Assembly: GCF_020164555.1 (NCBI RefSeq)
Contig: NZ_JAIQZB010000019.1
Location: 1 to 40,913 of the forward strand
Reading direction: 5' to 3'
Length of the DNA: 40,913 nt
From: Salegentibacter lacus
GTDB lineage: Bacteria > Bacteroidota > Bacteroidia > Flavobacteriales > Flavobacteriaceae
This document shows, piece after piece, positions 16,019-23,373 of the stretch. The notes beneath the pieces are model-generated. The model made no database searches. It was not told the DNA's origin and was given only the letters and a program-made list of their open reading frames with translations. Each line of letters starts with the position of its first letter. The first letter of the stretch is position 1. The position numbers and the translations under genes were made by a program.

Positions 16019-16896
16019 CAAGTTATATTTTTAAGATCCAGATTATTTAGATATTCACGAAAGGAAATTTCTCCCTTAGATTCCCCAATCATATCGTTTG
16101 TAGTAATAAAAGTAAAATAATCCAGTTTATCATGAATTCCTTTACCTAATATTTTCGTCAGGCCCAGTTTAGCACTTATTTTAGCCACAGGTTCGGGGAT
16201 TTTAATAATTTTTCCTCCAATAATTTCTTTGATCATTTGAACCATTTCTAGCCTGCTATGAATATTTGGACCGCCAATTTCTATTATTTCCGGTCCTTTT
16301 TCAAGGAAGGAAATTATTACGCCTGCAAGATCCTTAGGATGAATGCTATTGGTTTTTGCCTCTCCCGATCCAATTAGCGGTATTAGCTTTCGTTTAGCCA
16401 TTATTGCCAGATCATTTAAACCGGAATAAAAACCTACAGGTCTTAAGATGGTGTAATCCAATCCTGAGTTGCTTAATTCATTTTCAAATAATTTATGGGC
16501 TCGTGCGACGCTGTAGTCTTTTTCGGAATCTGCGCCCTTGATGGAAACGTATATAAAACGTTGAACCCCATTTCTAACTGCATCATCCAGAAGATTTTTA
16601 TTGGCTTTAAAATCGTTTTCATAAAAAGAGATCTCAGGGGAAGCGAAAAGGCTGATGCTTTTTCCCAATGCTGAAACTACCGTGTTTACATTTTGGGTGA
16701 TATTTTTAATACCTGCCGCATCTTTGGCTGCATCTACATTCCAAATATCATCAGTAAATTTAGAAAGTTTTGACACCCCTTCATCTGAATGGGTTAGCAC
16801 TCGCAAGTTTCTTCCTTCTTCACTGAGTAATTTTACAATTTCTGAACCCAGTGCACCTGAAGCTCCGGCTATTAGAATCTTCCCATCATCTTTCAT
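16018..16896 (-). CDS. Atypical SDR / NmrA-like NAD(P)-binding protein
   Basis: A 292-residue Rossmann-fold protein. The cofactor motif GASGALGSEIVKLL starts at about residue 11, followed by a basic LRVLTHS segment. VNTVVSALGKS is seen near residue 70, and RFIYVSIKGADSEKDYSVARAHKLFE near 130-155 contains a possible YxxxK-like site. It then reads YTILRPVGFYSGL. This is the layout of extended/atypical SDRs such as NmrA and NAD(P)H-dependent sugar epimerase-like proteins. It is coupled by a TGATG overlap to the downstream COG1233 oxidoreductase. The function is unknown. Confidence 0.87.
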   Translation of the reverse strand: MKDDGKILIAGASGALGSEIVKLLSEEGRNLRVLTHSDEGVSKLSKFTDDIWNVDAAKDAAGIKNITQNVNTVVSALGKSISLFASPEISFYENDFKANKNLLDDAVRNGVQRFIYVSIKGADSEKDYSVARAHKLFENELSNSGLDYTILRPVGFYSGLNDLAIMAKRKLIPLIGSGEAKTNSIHPKDLAGVIISFLEKGPEIIEIGGPNIHSRLEMVQMIKEIIGGKIIKIPEPVAKISAKLGLTKILGKGIHDKLDYFTFITTNDMIGESKGEISFREYLNNLDLKNIT

Positions 16897-17042
16897 CTTC
16901 CCCGTCTTTAAATATAATTACAGAAGATACTTAGAAATTGAAGATGAGGGAATGAGGAAAGCACTTGATTAACAAAAGATTAGCTTGTATTAACATTTTT
17001 ACACTACTCGTCGAATATCCGGAAGGGAAGGGAGTAGAAATG

Positions 17043-17069
17043 AAAAAACCCCGGTTCATCACGCCGGGG
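17043..17069 (-). terminator. Second terminator after rpoD
   Basis: CCCCGG (17049-17054) pairs with CCGGGG (17064-17069). On the minus strand the stem is followed by six T residues. It backs up the larger terminator nearer to rpoD. Confidence 0.8.
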
Positions 17070-17082
17070 TCATTCATCAATC

Positions 17083-17130
17083 AAAAAACGAACAGTTATG
17101 TTAGCCGGCCGTCGCCGGCATTAACTGTTG
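17083..17130 (-). terminator. First terminator after rpoD
   Basis: AACAGTTA (17091-17098) pairs with TAACTGTT (17122-17129), enclosing GCCGGC (17104-17109) and GCCGGC (17114-17119). On the minus strand the stem is followed closely by TTTTTT (17083-17088). It lies 15 bases after the rpoD stop. Confidence 0.85.
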
Positions 17131-17144
17131 TCATCTTAAATATT

Positions 17145-18008
17145 TTATCCTAAATAAGTTTTCAGGATCTTGCTTCTAGAGGTATGTTTCAACCTTCTAA
17201 TCGCTTTTTCTTTAATCTGTCTAACTCTTTCTCTTGTTAGATCAAAGGTTTCTCCAATTTCTTCAAGCGTCATTGGGTGCTGGTCTCCTAAACCAAAGTA
17301 CAAACGAATAACATCTGCCTCACGCGGAGTTAAAGTTTCTAAAGCACGCTCAATCTCGGTTCTAAGAGACTCGTGTAAAAGTTCTTTGTCAGGATTTGGA
17401 GACTCGCCAGAACGAAGTACATCGTAAAGGTTAGAGTCTTCACCTTCTACCAAAGGAGCATCCATAGAGACGTGACGACCGGAATTCTTCATAGACTCCT
17501 TAACGTCATTAATCGTCATGTCCAGCTCTTTCGCAATTTCTTCAGCACTTGGTGGGCGCTCATGAGATTGCTCTAAAAAAGCAAAAGTTTTGTTGATCTT
17601 GTTAATAGATCCAATTTTATTTAGTGGTAAACGAACAATACGCGACTGCTCGGCCAGTGCCTGAAGAATAGACTGGCGAATCCACCATACAGCATAGGAG
17701 ATAAATTTAAAACCACGAGTTTCGTCAAAACGTTTCGCAGCTTTAATTAGTCCTAAATTACCTTCGTTAATAAGATCAGGTAGGGTTAACCCTTGATTTT
17801 GATATTGTTTTGCAACCGAAACGACAAAACGTAAATTAGCTTTAGTTAATTTTTCTAAAGCGCGGTCATCACCCGCTTTAATTCGTTGTGCTAATTCTAC
17901 CTCTTCATCGGCAGTAATTAAATCAACTTTACCAATTTCTTGCAAATACTTATCTAGCGAAGCAGTTTCACGGTTTGTTACCTGCTTCGTAATTTTAAGT
18001 TGTCTCAT
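17145..18008 (-). CDS. rpoD: Primary RNA polymerase sigma factor (sigma-70, Bacteroidota type)
   Basis: A 287-residue primary sigma factor; the short length without region 1.1 is normal for Bacteroidota. Regions in order: 1.2 ([23 protein letters not shown]), 2.1-2.2 ([33 protein letters not shown]), 2.3-2.4 ([19 protein letters not shown]), region 3, and 4.2 with the helix-turn-helix [20 protein letters not shown]. It directs most housekeeping transcription from TTG/TAnnTTTG promoters. An unusually strong Shine-Dalgarno (AAGGAG) precedes the ATG, and two terminators in tandem follow the gene. Confidence 0.97.
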   Translation of the reverse strand: MRQLKITKQVTNRETASLDKYLQEIGKVDLITADEEVELAQRIKAGDDRALEKLTKANLRFVVSVAKQYQNQGLTLPDLINEGNLGLIKAAKRFDETRGFKFISYAVWWIRQSILQALAEQSRIVRLPLNKIGSINKINKTFAFLEQSHERPPSAEEIAKELDMTINDVKESMKNSGRHVSMDAPLVEGEDSNLYDVLRSGESPNPDKELLHESLRTEIERALETLTPREADVIRLYFGLGDQHPMTLEEIGETFDLTRERVRQIKEKAIRRLKHTSRSKILKTYLG

Positions 18009-18015
18009 CTATCGT

Positions 18016-18021
18016 CTCCTT
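18016..18021 (-). promoter_or_regulatory. Strong Shine-Dalgarno of rpoD
   Basis: The minus strand reads AAGGAG seven bases before the ATG. Good Shine-Dalgarno sequences are rare in Bacteroidota and few other genes in this window have one. Confidence 0.7.
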
Positions 18022-18106
18022 GGATTTTAATTATGAATAGCTCTTGTATTAGTTTATACGTAAGCTATAGTCGAAATGTTACAAAAAACCTTAAAAAATT
18101 TTATTT

Positions 18107-18202
18107 GGGCGTTTCCTCCCCGCAAAATGGTAGGGCGGGCTTTACGTTACAAGTCTTCGCTCGCTTGACACGCTGTGGGCTTTTCACGACAATCCCTAAC
18201 GC
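18107..18202 (+). repeat. GC-richer interspersed element (GGGCGTTTCC...CCCTAACGC)
   Basis: A 96-base block beginning GGGCGTTTCCTCCCCGC and ending AATCCCTAACGC, with CTTCGCTCGCTTGACACGCT in the middle. From memory, intergenic elements with the same start and end occur in many Bacteroidota genomes. Only one copy is in this window, so the repeat status cannot be shown here. Confidence 0.5.
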
Positions 18203-18252
18203 ATAAAAAATGTAGAAATATTTTAAATATGAATTTCAAAAATATCCTTTTT

Positions 18253-18331
18253 CGTCATCCTGAACTTGTTTCAGGATCTAAGGTGATTAGAAATACAATA
18301 AATTAGAAGCTGAAACAAGTTCAGCTTGACG
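18253..18331. repeat. 79-bp interspersed inverted repeat, copy 1
   Basis: Arms TGAACTTGTTTCAG (18261-18274) and CTGAAACAAGTTCA (18309-18322) are perfectly complementary over 14 bases, with an outer CGTCA/TGACG pair. A second copy of equal length lies at 31187-31265 in the same orientation. Confidence 0.85.
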
Positions 18332-18358
18332 TCTATAATGTTTCGAAAAAAATAACAT

Positions 18359-18392
18359 AAAAAAATCCCCGAAAAATTAATTCCGGGGATTT
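18359..18392 (-). terminator. Terminator of pnp
   Basis: AAATCCCCG (18363-18371) pairs with CGGGGATTT (18384-18392). On the minus strand the stem is followed by a run of T (A at 18359-18365 on the plus strand). It lies 23 bases after the pnp stop. Confidence 0.85.
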
Positions 18393-18414
18393 CAATATAT
18401 AAGCTTAAGACTAT

Positions 18415-20664
18415 TTAGTCGTTGTCTTTACGATCTCTGTTGTCTCTACCTCTGCGGTCATCACGGCCACGGTTGTCACGAGAACCACGATTATCACGAC
18501 CTCTGTCGTTACGATCGTTGTCTCTTGGCGGGCGAGGCTGGTAACCTTCAGGTTTGTCAAGCAATGCTTTTCTTGAAACTTTTTCCTTACGGGTTTTAGG
18601 ATCTACACCAAAGTATTTCACATCAATTACATCACCAAGATTTACGATATCGGTAACATTATCGGTGCGTTCCCATGCCAGTTCAGAAATGTGAAGTAAT
18701 ACCTCGTTGCCAGGAGCATCAAGATATTCTACTACAGCTCCAAAATCAAGAACCTTAATTACTTTTACTTCGTAAACGCTTCCTTTTTCAGGTTTAAATG
18801 TGATAGATTCTATTTTAGCAAGAACCTTGTCAATTCCTTCCTGTTTAGTTCCAAGGATTTCAACAATACCTTCTTCGGTTACAGGATCTTCGTTTATAAC
18901 GATTTCTGTTCCTGTAGTTTTCTGAAGTTCCTGAATTACTTTTCCTCCAGGTCCAATCAATGCACCAATAAATTCGTTAGGAATTCTTCTGGTGATGATT
19001 TTTGGAGCGTGAGCTTTTACATTTTCGTTTGGCTCAGCAATAGTATCGGTAAGTTTTTCAAGGATATGAAGTCTCCCGGCACGAGCTTGTTTTAGCGCTT
19101 TTACTAAAATCTCGTAAGGAAGTCCTTTTACTTTAATATCCATCTGGCAGGCGGTAATCCCGTCAGCAGTTCCGGTTACTTTAAAGTCCATATCTCCCAG
19201 GTGATCTTCATCTCCAAGAATATCTGAAAGAACTGCGTGACGCTCACCATCAGAAATTAGTCCCATCGCGATACCAGAAACCGGCTTCGTCATTTTAATC
19301 CCTGCATCCATCATTGCCATAGTTCCGGCGCAAACCGTTGCCATAGAAGAAGATCCGTTGGATTCCAATACTTCAGAAACGATTCTTACAGTGTAAGGAT
19401 TGTTTTCAGGAATCATTCCTTTTAATGCACGTTGTGCAAGGTTCCCGTGTCCAATTTCACGTCTTGAAGTACCTCTAATTGGGTAAGCTTCTCCGGTACA
19501 AAATGGAGGGAAATTATAATGTAGATAGAAAGTCTCTTCGCCCTGGTGAGTTGGCATATCTATGGTGTTGGCTTCTCTGGAAGTTCCTAAAGTTACCGTT
19601 GCCAGTGCCTGAGTTTCCCCACGGGTAAAGATGGCTGAACCGTGTACCGATGGTAAATAATCGGTCTCACACCAGATAGGTCTGATCTCGTCGGTTTTTC
19701 TACCATCAAGACGAATACCTTCTGCAAGGGTAAGTTCTCTTACCGCTTCTTTTTCGGTTTTGCTGTAGTATTTTTTAATTTGCTTTTCATTTTCTTCCAA
19801 TTCTTCTTCAGAAAATAAAGCTAAAACTTCTTCTTTTACTGCTGAAAATGCTTCGCTACGTTCTTTTTTACTGTGACCGCCTTTAGCGATTTCGTAAATT
19901 TTATCGTAAGCCGCATCATGAACCCTTTTTTCAAAGTCTTCATTCTCTGGAGTTACAGCATATTCCCTTACTGGTTTTTTACCAAAAGCTTCAGCCAAAC
20001 GCAACTGCGCTTCAACTTGTTTTTTGATATGCTCGTGAGCGAATTGAATAGCATCTGCCATCTCTTCTTCTGAAATTTCTTTCATCTCACCTTCAACCAT
20101 CATTACAGAATCTGAAGAAGCACCAATAATCATATCAATGTCTGATTCTGCCAACTGGCTGCGGCTTGGGTTAATTACAAACTCACCATTAATTCTACCC
20201 ACACGGGCTTCAGAAATAGCGGTTTCAAAAGGAATGTCTGAAAGTTGAATAGCTGCAGAAGCGGCAAGTCCTGCCAAAGCATCTGGCATCACTTCCTCGT
20301 CATGAGACATCAACTGGATCATTACCTGGGTCTCAGTTCTGTAATCTGATGGAAATAGTGGACGCAATACGCGGTCAACAATTCTCATCGTTAATACCTC
20401 ACCGTCACTTGGTCTTGCTTCTCTTTTAAAGAAACCTCCAGGATAACGTCCTGCTGCGGCAAATTTTTCTCTGTAATCTACTGTTAATGGAAAGAAATCC
20501 ATCGTGCTTTCTTTGTAAGAAGACACTACAGTACAAAGCAACATAGCGTCGCCCATTTGAACAACAACCGACCCATGAGCCTGTTTTGCTAATTTTCCGG
20601 TTTCGAGGGAGATTTCTCTTCCATCTCCTAAATCGATAACCTCTTTAAATGTTTGTGGAATCAT
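18415..20664 (-). CDS. pnp: Polyribonucleotide nucleotidyltransferase (PNPase)
   Basis: A 749-residue 3'-5' phosphorolytic exoribonuclease acting in mRNA decay. It has two RNase PH domains joined by a helical domain, a KH domain ([20 protein letters not shown]), an S1 domain ([20 protein letters not shown] then LLHISELAW), and an Arg/Asp/Gly-rich tail of about 40 residues made of RDNRGR-type repeats, which probably adds RNA contact. The ATG at 20664 ([13 protein letters not shown]) is chosen over a start at 20703, since family members begin at this point. It lies downstream of rpsO, as in many bacteria, though a terminator separates them here. Several palindromes in the leader may serve autoregulation. 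Confidence 0.97.
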   Translation of the reverse strand: MIPQTFKEVIDLGDGREISLETGKLAKQAHGSVVVQMGDAMLLCTVVSSYKESTMDFFPLTVDYREKFAAAGRYPGGFFKREARPSDGEVLTMRIVDRVLRPLFPSDYRTETQVMIQLMSHDEEVMPDALAGLAASAAIQLSDIPFETAISEARVGRINGEFVINPSRSQLAESDIDMIIGASSDSVMMVEGEMKEISEEEMADAIQFAHEHIKKQVEAQLRLAEAFGKKPVREYAVTPENEDFEKRVHDAAYDKIYEIAKGGHSKKERSEAFSAVKEEVLALFSEEELEENEKQIKKYYSKTEKEAVRELTLAEGIRLDGRKTDEIRPIWCETDYLPSVHGSAIFTRGETQALATVTLGTSREANTIDMPTHQGEETFYLHYNFPPFCTGEAYPIRGTSRREIGHGNLAQRALKGMIPENNPYTVRIVSEVLESNGSSSMATVCAGTMAMMDAGIKMTKPVSGIAMGLISDGERHAVLSDILGDEDHLGDMDFKVTGTADGITACQMDIKVKGLPYEILVKALKQARAGRLHILEKLTDTIAEPNENVKAHAPKIITRRIPNEFIGALIGPGGKVIQELQKTTGTEIVINEDPVTEEGIVEILGTKQEGIDKVLAKIESITFKPEKGSVYEVKVIKVLDFGAVVEYLDAPGNEVLLHISELAWERTDNVTDIVNLGDVIDVKYFGVDPKTRKEKVSRKALLDKPEGYQPRPPRDNDRNDRGRDNRGSRDNRGRDDRRGRDNRDRKDND

Positions 20665-20722
20665 AATAATTTTGAATTCTTCTAATGATCTGAATAACTT
20701 CACCAGATCTTTTGTTATACAA

Positions 20723-20776
20723 TGGTCTCCGCCTATACCGGACGGCCGGGAGTTGTGTTGTTGTGTGTTGTGTAGA
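20723..20776 (-). promoter_or_regulatory. Inverted repeats in the pnp leader
   Basis: TGGTCT (near 20724-20729) is mirrored by AGACCA (near 20773-20778), so a long hairpin could form 60-110 bases upstream of the pnp ATG. Further out are CTCACTAAGTGAG (near 20814-20826), CCCGAACTATCGGG (near 20833-20846) and AGTAATTTACAAATTACT (near 20853-20870). PNPase is autoregulated through a leader hairpin in E. coli; here that is an analogy only. Confidence 0.35.
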
Positions 20777-20877
20777 CCAATGAAAAACTACTCTCGTTGA
20801 GCGACAATTTTACTCACTAAGTGAGATTTAATCCCGAACTATCGGGACTACAAGTAATTTACAAATTACTGTTGTAT

Positions 20878-20908
20878 AAAAAAAGGGGGCGTAAAGCCCC
20901 CTTTTGAA
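20878..20908 (-). terminator. Terminator of rpsO
   Basis: AAAAGGGGGC (20881-20890) and GCCCCCTTTT (20896-20905) form a 10-bp stem with a GTAAA loop directly after the rpsO stop, followed on the minus strand by T residues. Confidence 0.9.
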
Positions 20909-20910
20909 AT

Positions 20911-21180
20911 TTATTTTCTTAATCCTAATTCTTTAACAATCGCACGATATCTTAAAATATCTTTCTTCATTAAGTAATCAAGTAAGCTTCTTCTTTTACC
21001 AACCAACATTACTAAAGAACGCTCTGAGTTGTAATCTTTACGATTCTTTTTTAAGTGATCAGAAAGATGAGAGATTCGGTAGGTGAACAAAGCAATTTGT
21101 CCTTCAGCAGAACCTGTATCGGTTTTGCTTTTCCCGTGCTTCTCAAAAATTTCTTCTTTTCTTTCTTTGGCTAAATACAT
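20911..21180 (-). CDS. rpsO: 30S ribosomal protein S15
   Basis: An 89-residue protein of full family length. It binds the central domain of 16S rRNA and helps small-subunit assembly. Seen signatures: TGSAEGQIALFTYRISHLSDHLK, the DYNSERSLVMLVGKRRSLLDYL core and YRAIVKELGLRK at the end. It is followed by its own strong terminator and then pnp. A -7 element (21234-21241) and a perfect small hairpin (21212-21228) lie in the leader, which may be a target for autoregulation. Confidence 0.97.
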   Translation of the reverse strand: MYLAKERKEEIFEKHGKSKTDTGSAEGQIALFTYRISHLSDHLKKNRKDYNSERSLVMLVGKRRSLLDYLMKKDILRYRAIVKELGLRK

Positions 21181-21211
21181 TCCAATATTAATTTTAATGA
21201 TTTTTATGTAT

Positions 21212-21228
21212 TGACAGTTTTTCTGTCA
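21212..21228 (-). promoter_or_regulatory. Leader hairpin of rpsO
   Basis: TGACAG (21212-21217) and CTGTCA (21223-21228) form a perfect 6-bp stem with a 5-base loop. It starts within about 10 bases of the expected transcription start and ends about 30 bases before the ATG. Confidence 0.5.
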
Positions 21229-21233
21229 GGCGG

Positions 21234-21241
21234 CAAAGATA
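21234..21241 (-). promoter_or_regulatory. Bacteroidota -7 element for rpsO
   Basis: The minus strand reads TATCTTTG, a full match to TAnnTTTG, 53 bases before the rpsO ATG. No TTG was seen at the -33 spacing. Confidence 0.6.
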
Positions 21242-21291
21242 CTACTTTCTAAATAATTACCTATTTATAGAATATCTTTTTCTATTTTATT

Positions 21292-22149
21292 TTAAGCTCT
21301 TACCGGTTGATTCTGAATAAGATCCAAATAAAGGTTCACTTTATTCTTAAGTTCAGATCGTTGTGTTATAAAATCTAAAAAGCCTTTTTCCTTTAGAAAT
21401 TCTGAAGTTTGGAAATCTTTAGGCAGATCTTTTCCAGTGGTGTCCTTTACAACTCTTGGGCCTGCAAAACCAATTAAAGCGCCGGGTTCAGAAATATTAA
21501 TATCACCTAACATTGCAAAAGAAGCTGTGGTTCCTCCGGTAGTAGGATCGGTAGCTAAAGAAATATAAGGAATACGGGCTTCTGCAAGCTGTGCTAACCT
21601 AACCGAGGTTTTTGCCAACTGCATTAAAGATAAAGCTGCTTCCTGCATTCTTGCACCACCAGATTTAGAAATTACCATTAATGGAATTTGATTTTTTAAA
21701 GCATAATCTGCCGCACGTGCAATTTTTTCACCTACTACAGATCCCATAGAACCACCAATAAACCTAAAATCCATACAGGCAATTACCAGGTCTTTTCCTT
21801 TAGATTTTCCAAATGCAGTACGAACTGCATCATTAAGTTCGGTTTTTTCCTGGGCTGCTTTTAATCGGTCGGTATATTTTTTGGTATCCTTAAAATTCAA
21901 AGGATCCTTAGAGGTCATATCCTTATCCAATTCTGTGAATTCATTATCATCAAAAAGGATCTTAAAATATTCTTTACTACCAATTCTTACGTGGTAGCCG
22001 TCTTCGGGGCTCACATAAAAATTGCTTTCCAGCTGCTCTGCATCTACAATCTTCCCGGTGGGAGATTTGTACCAAAGCCCCTTCGGAACATCTTTTTTAT
22101 CTTCGGTTGGGGTTTGAATTCCTTTTTGTGTTCTTTTAAACCAAGCCAT
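21292..22149 (-). CDS. accD: Acetyl-CoA carboxylase carboxyltransferase subunit beta, zinc-finger cysteines lost
   Basis: A 285-residue subunit of the carboxyltransferase that makes malonyl-CoA with AccA. The crotonase-fold body is clear: [65 protein letters not shown]. The N-terminal zinc ribbon found in E. coli AccD (CxxC...CxxC) has kept its spacing but not its ligands: YKSPTGK has Ser29 and Gly32, and YVSPEDGYH has Ser47 and Asp50. I recall the same change in other flavobacteria, so it is probably a lineage trait and not damage. The gene is not in an operon with accA here; fbaA lies upstream behind a terminator. Confidence 0.95.
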   Translation of the reverse strand: MAWFKRTQKGIQTPTEDKKDVPKGLWYKSPTGKIVDAEQLESNFYVSPEDGYHVRIGSKEYFKILFDDNEFTELDKDMTSKDPLNFKDTKKYTDRLKAAQEKTELNDAVRTAFGKSKGKDLVIACMDFRFIGGSMGSVVGEKIARAADYALKNQIPLMVISKSGGARMQEAALSLMQLAKTSVRLAQLAEARIPYISLATDPTTGGTTASFAMLGDINISEPGALIGFAGPRVVKDTTGKDLPKDFQTSEFLKEKGFLDFITQRSELKNKVNLYLDLIQNQPVRA

Positions 22150-22212
22150 TTTTTTCAGGTTTCAGGGTTCAGCCTTATAATAAGAAATAGACTGAAAGTT
22201 TTACTTAAAATA

Positions 22213-22250
22213 AAAACAGCCGGAATTTAGAAAAAATTCCAGCTGTTTAA
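22213..22250 (-). terminator. Terminator of fbaA
   Basis: AAACAGCCGGAATTT (22214-22228) pairs, with one mismatch, with AAATTCCAGCTGTTT (22234-22248). On the minus strand a T-rich tract follows. It lies 11 bases after the fbaA stop, so accD downstream should have its own promoter. Confidence 0.8.
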
Positions 22251-22260
22251 AAAATTAGAT

Positions 22261-23328
22261 TTATAAAGTATTTATGTTGTTAAGATCTTCAAATGCCTTT
22301 TTAAGTCGGGCTTTAAAAGTTAATTCTCCTTCACGTACCCATTTTCTTGGATCGTAATACTTTTTATTTGGTACATCGTCTCCATCAGGATTTCCAATTT
22401 GCGCAGCAAGATACTCTTTTTTGTTATCCATATAATCACGAATTCCTTCAAGATATGCGTATTGAAGATCGGTATCGATATTCATTTTAATTACTCCGTA
22501 GCTAATTCCTTCGCGAATTTCTTCAACAGTAGAACCACTACCTCCGTGGAATACAAAATCTATATGGTTTTCTTCCACACCATACTTTTTGGTGATATAT
22601 TCCTGAGAGTTTTTAAGAATTACCGGGGTAAGCTTTACATTACCTGGCTTATAAACTCCGTGCACGTTACCAAAAGCGGCAGCTATAGTGAACTGGTCGC
22701 TTACTTTGCTCAATTCTTCGTATGCATACGCAACTTCTTCCGGCTGAGTGTATAATTTAGAAGAATCAATATCGGTGTTGTCTACACCATCTTCTTCACC
22801 ACCTGTAACCCCTAGTTCAATTTCAAGGGTCATTCCCATTTTGCTCATTCTCTCAAGATATTTCTTGCAGATTTCGATGTTTTCTTCAAGAGGTTCTTCC
22901 GAAAGATCTATCATATGCGAGCTGTATAATGGTTTTCCAAACTGCTCGAAATGTTTTTCACTGGCATCAAGAAGGCCATCTATCCAGGGAAGTAGTTTTT
23001 TAGCACAATGGTCTGTATGTAGAATTACTACAGCACCATAAGCTTCAGCTAGTTCGTGAATATGTTTTGCCCCTGCAACGCCTCCTGCGATTGCAGCTTT
23101 TTCATCATCGTTAGAAAGTCCTTTTCCAGCGTTGAACTGGGCACCTCCGTTTGAGAATTGAATAATTACCGGTGAATTTAGTTCTGCAGCGGTTTCCATT
23201 ACTGCATTAGCACTACTGGAACCTATAATATTTACTGCTGGAAGGGCAAACCCCTTTTCCTTGGCATAATTAAATATTTCCTGTACTTCTTTTCCTGTGG
23301 CTACGCCTGGTTTAATGTTGTGACTCAT
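22261..23328 (-). CDS. fbaA: Class II fructose-bisphosphate aldolase
   Basis: A 355-residue zinc-dependent aldolase of glycolysis and gluconeogenesis. Seen: LHTDHCAKK (catalytic Asp and zinc His), SSHMIDLSEEPLEEN, LEIELGVTGGEEDGVD, FGNVHGVYKPGNVKL (zinc His), FHGGSGS and NIDTDLQYAYLEGIRDY (phosphate binding). The length matches the FbaA (A-type) subgroup. A -7 element TATTTTTG lies 23 bases before the ATG; the gene ends in a terminator. Confidence 0.97.
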   Translation of the reverse strand: MSHNIKPGVATGKEVQEIFNYAKEKGFALPAVNIIGSSSANAVMETAAELNSPVIIQFSNGGAQFNAGKGLSNDDEKAAIAGGVAGAKHIHELAEAYGAVVILHTDHCAKKLLPWIDGLLDASEKHFEQFGKPLYSSHMIDLSEEPLEENIEICKKYLERMSKMGMTLEIELGVTGGEEDGVDNTDIDSSKLYTQPEEVAYAYEELSKVSDQFTIAAAFGNVHGVYKPGNVKLTPVILKNSQEYITKKYGVEENHIDFVFHGGSGSTVEEIREGISYGVIKMNIDTDLQYAYLEGIRDYMDNKKEYLAAQIGNPDGDDVPNKKYYDPRKWVREGELTFKARLKKAFEDLNNINTL

Positions 23329-23350
23329 AATTTTAGTTGAATTAGAAAAA

Positions 23351-23358
23351 CAAAAATA
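23351..23358 (-). promoter_or_regulatory. Bacteroidota -7 element for fbaA
   Basis: The minus strand reads TATTTTTG, a full match to TAnnTTTG, between the tamL stop and the fbaA start. No TTG was seen at the -33 spacing. Confidence 0.5.
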
Positions 23359-23373
23359 AGAAAATATGTTGGC

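Larger units (their letters stand above)
18009..18414. other. Intergenic region between rpoD and pnp
   Basis: About 400 bases without a gene. It holds the rpoD leader and Shine-Dalgarno, a GC-richer element at 18107-18202, an interspersed inverted repeat at 18253-18331 and the pnp terminator at 18359-18392. A 68-codon plus-strand frame across the GC-rich element is not considered a gene. Confidence 0.7.

Noticed and set aside
18000-18206. 68-codon plus-strand frame upstream of rpoD
   Set aside because: It runs through the rpoD start region and the interspersed element and shows no protein-like features.
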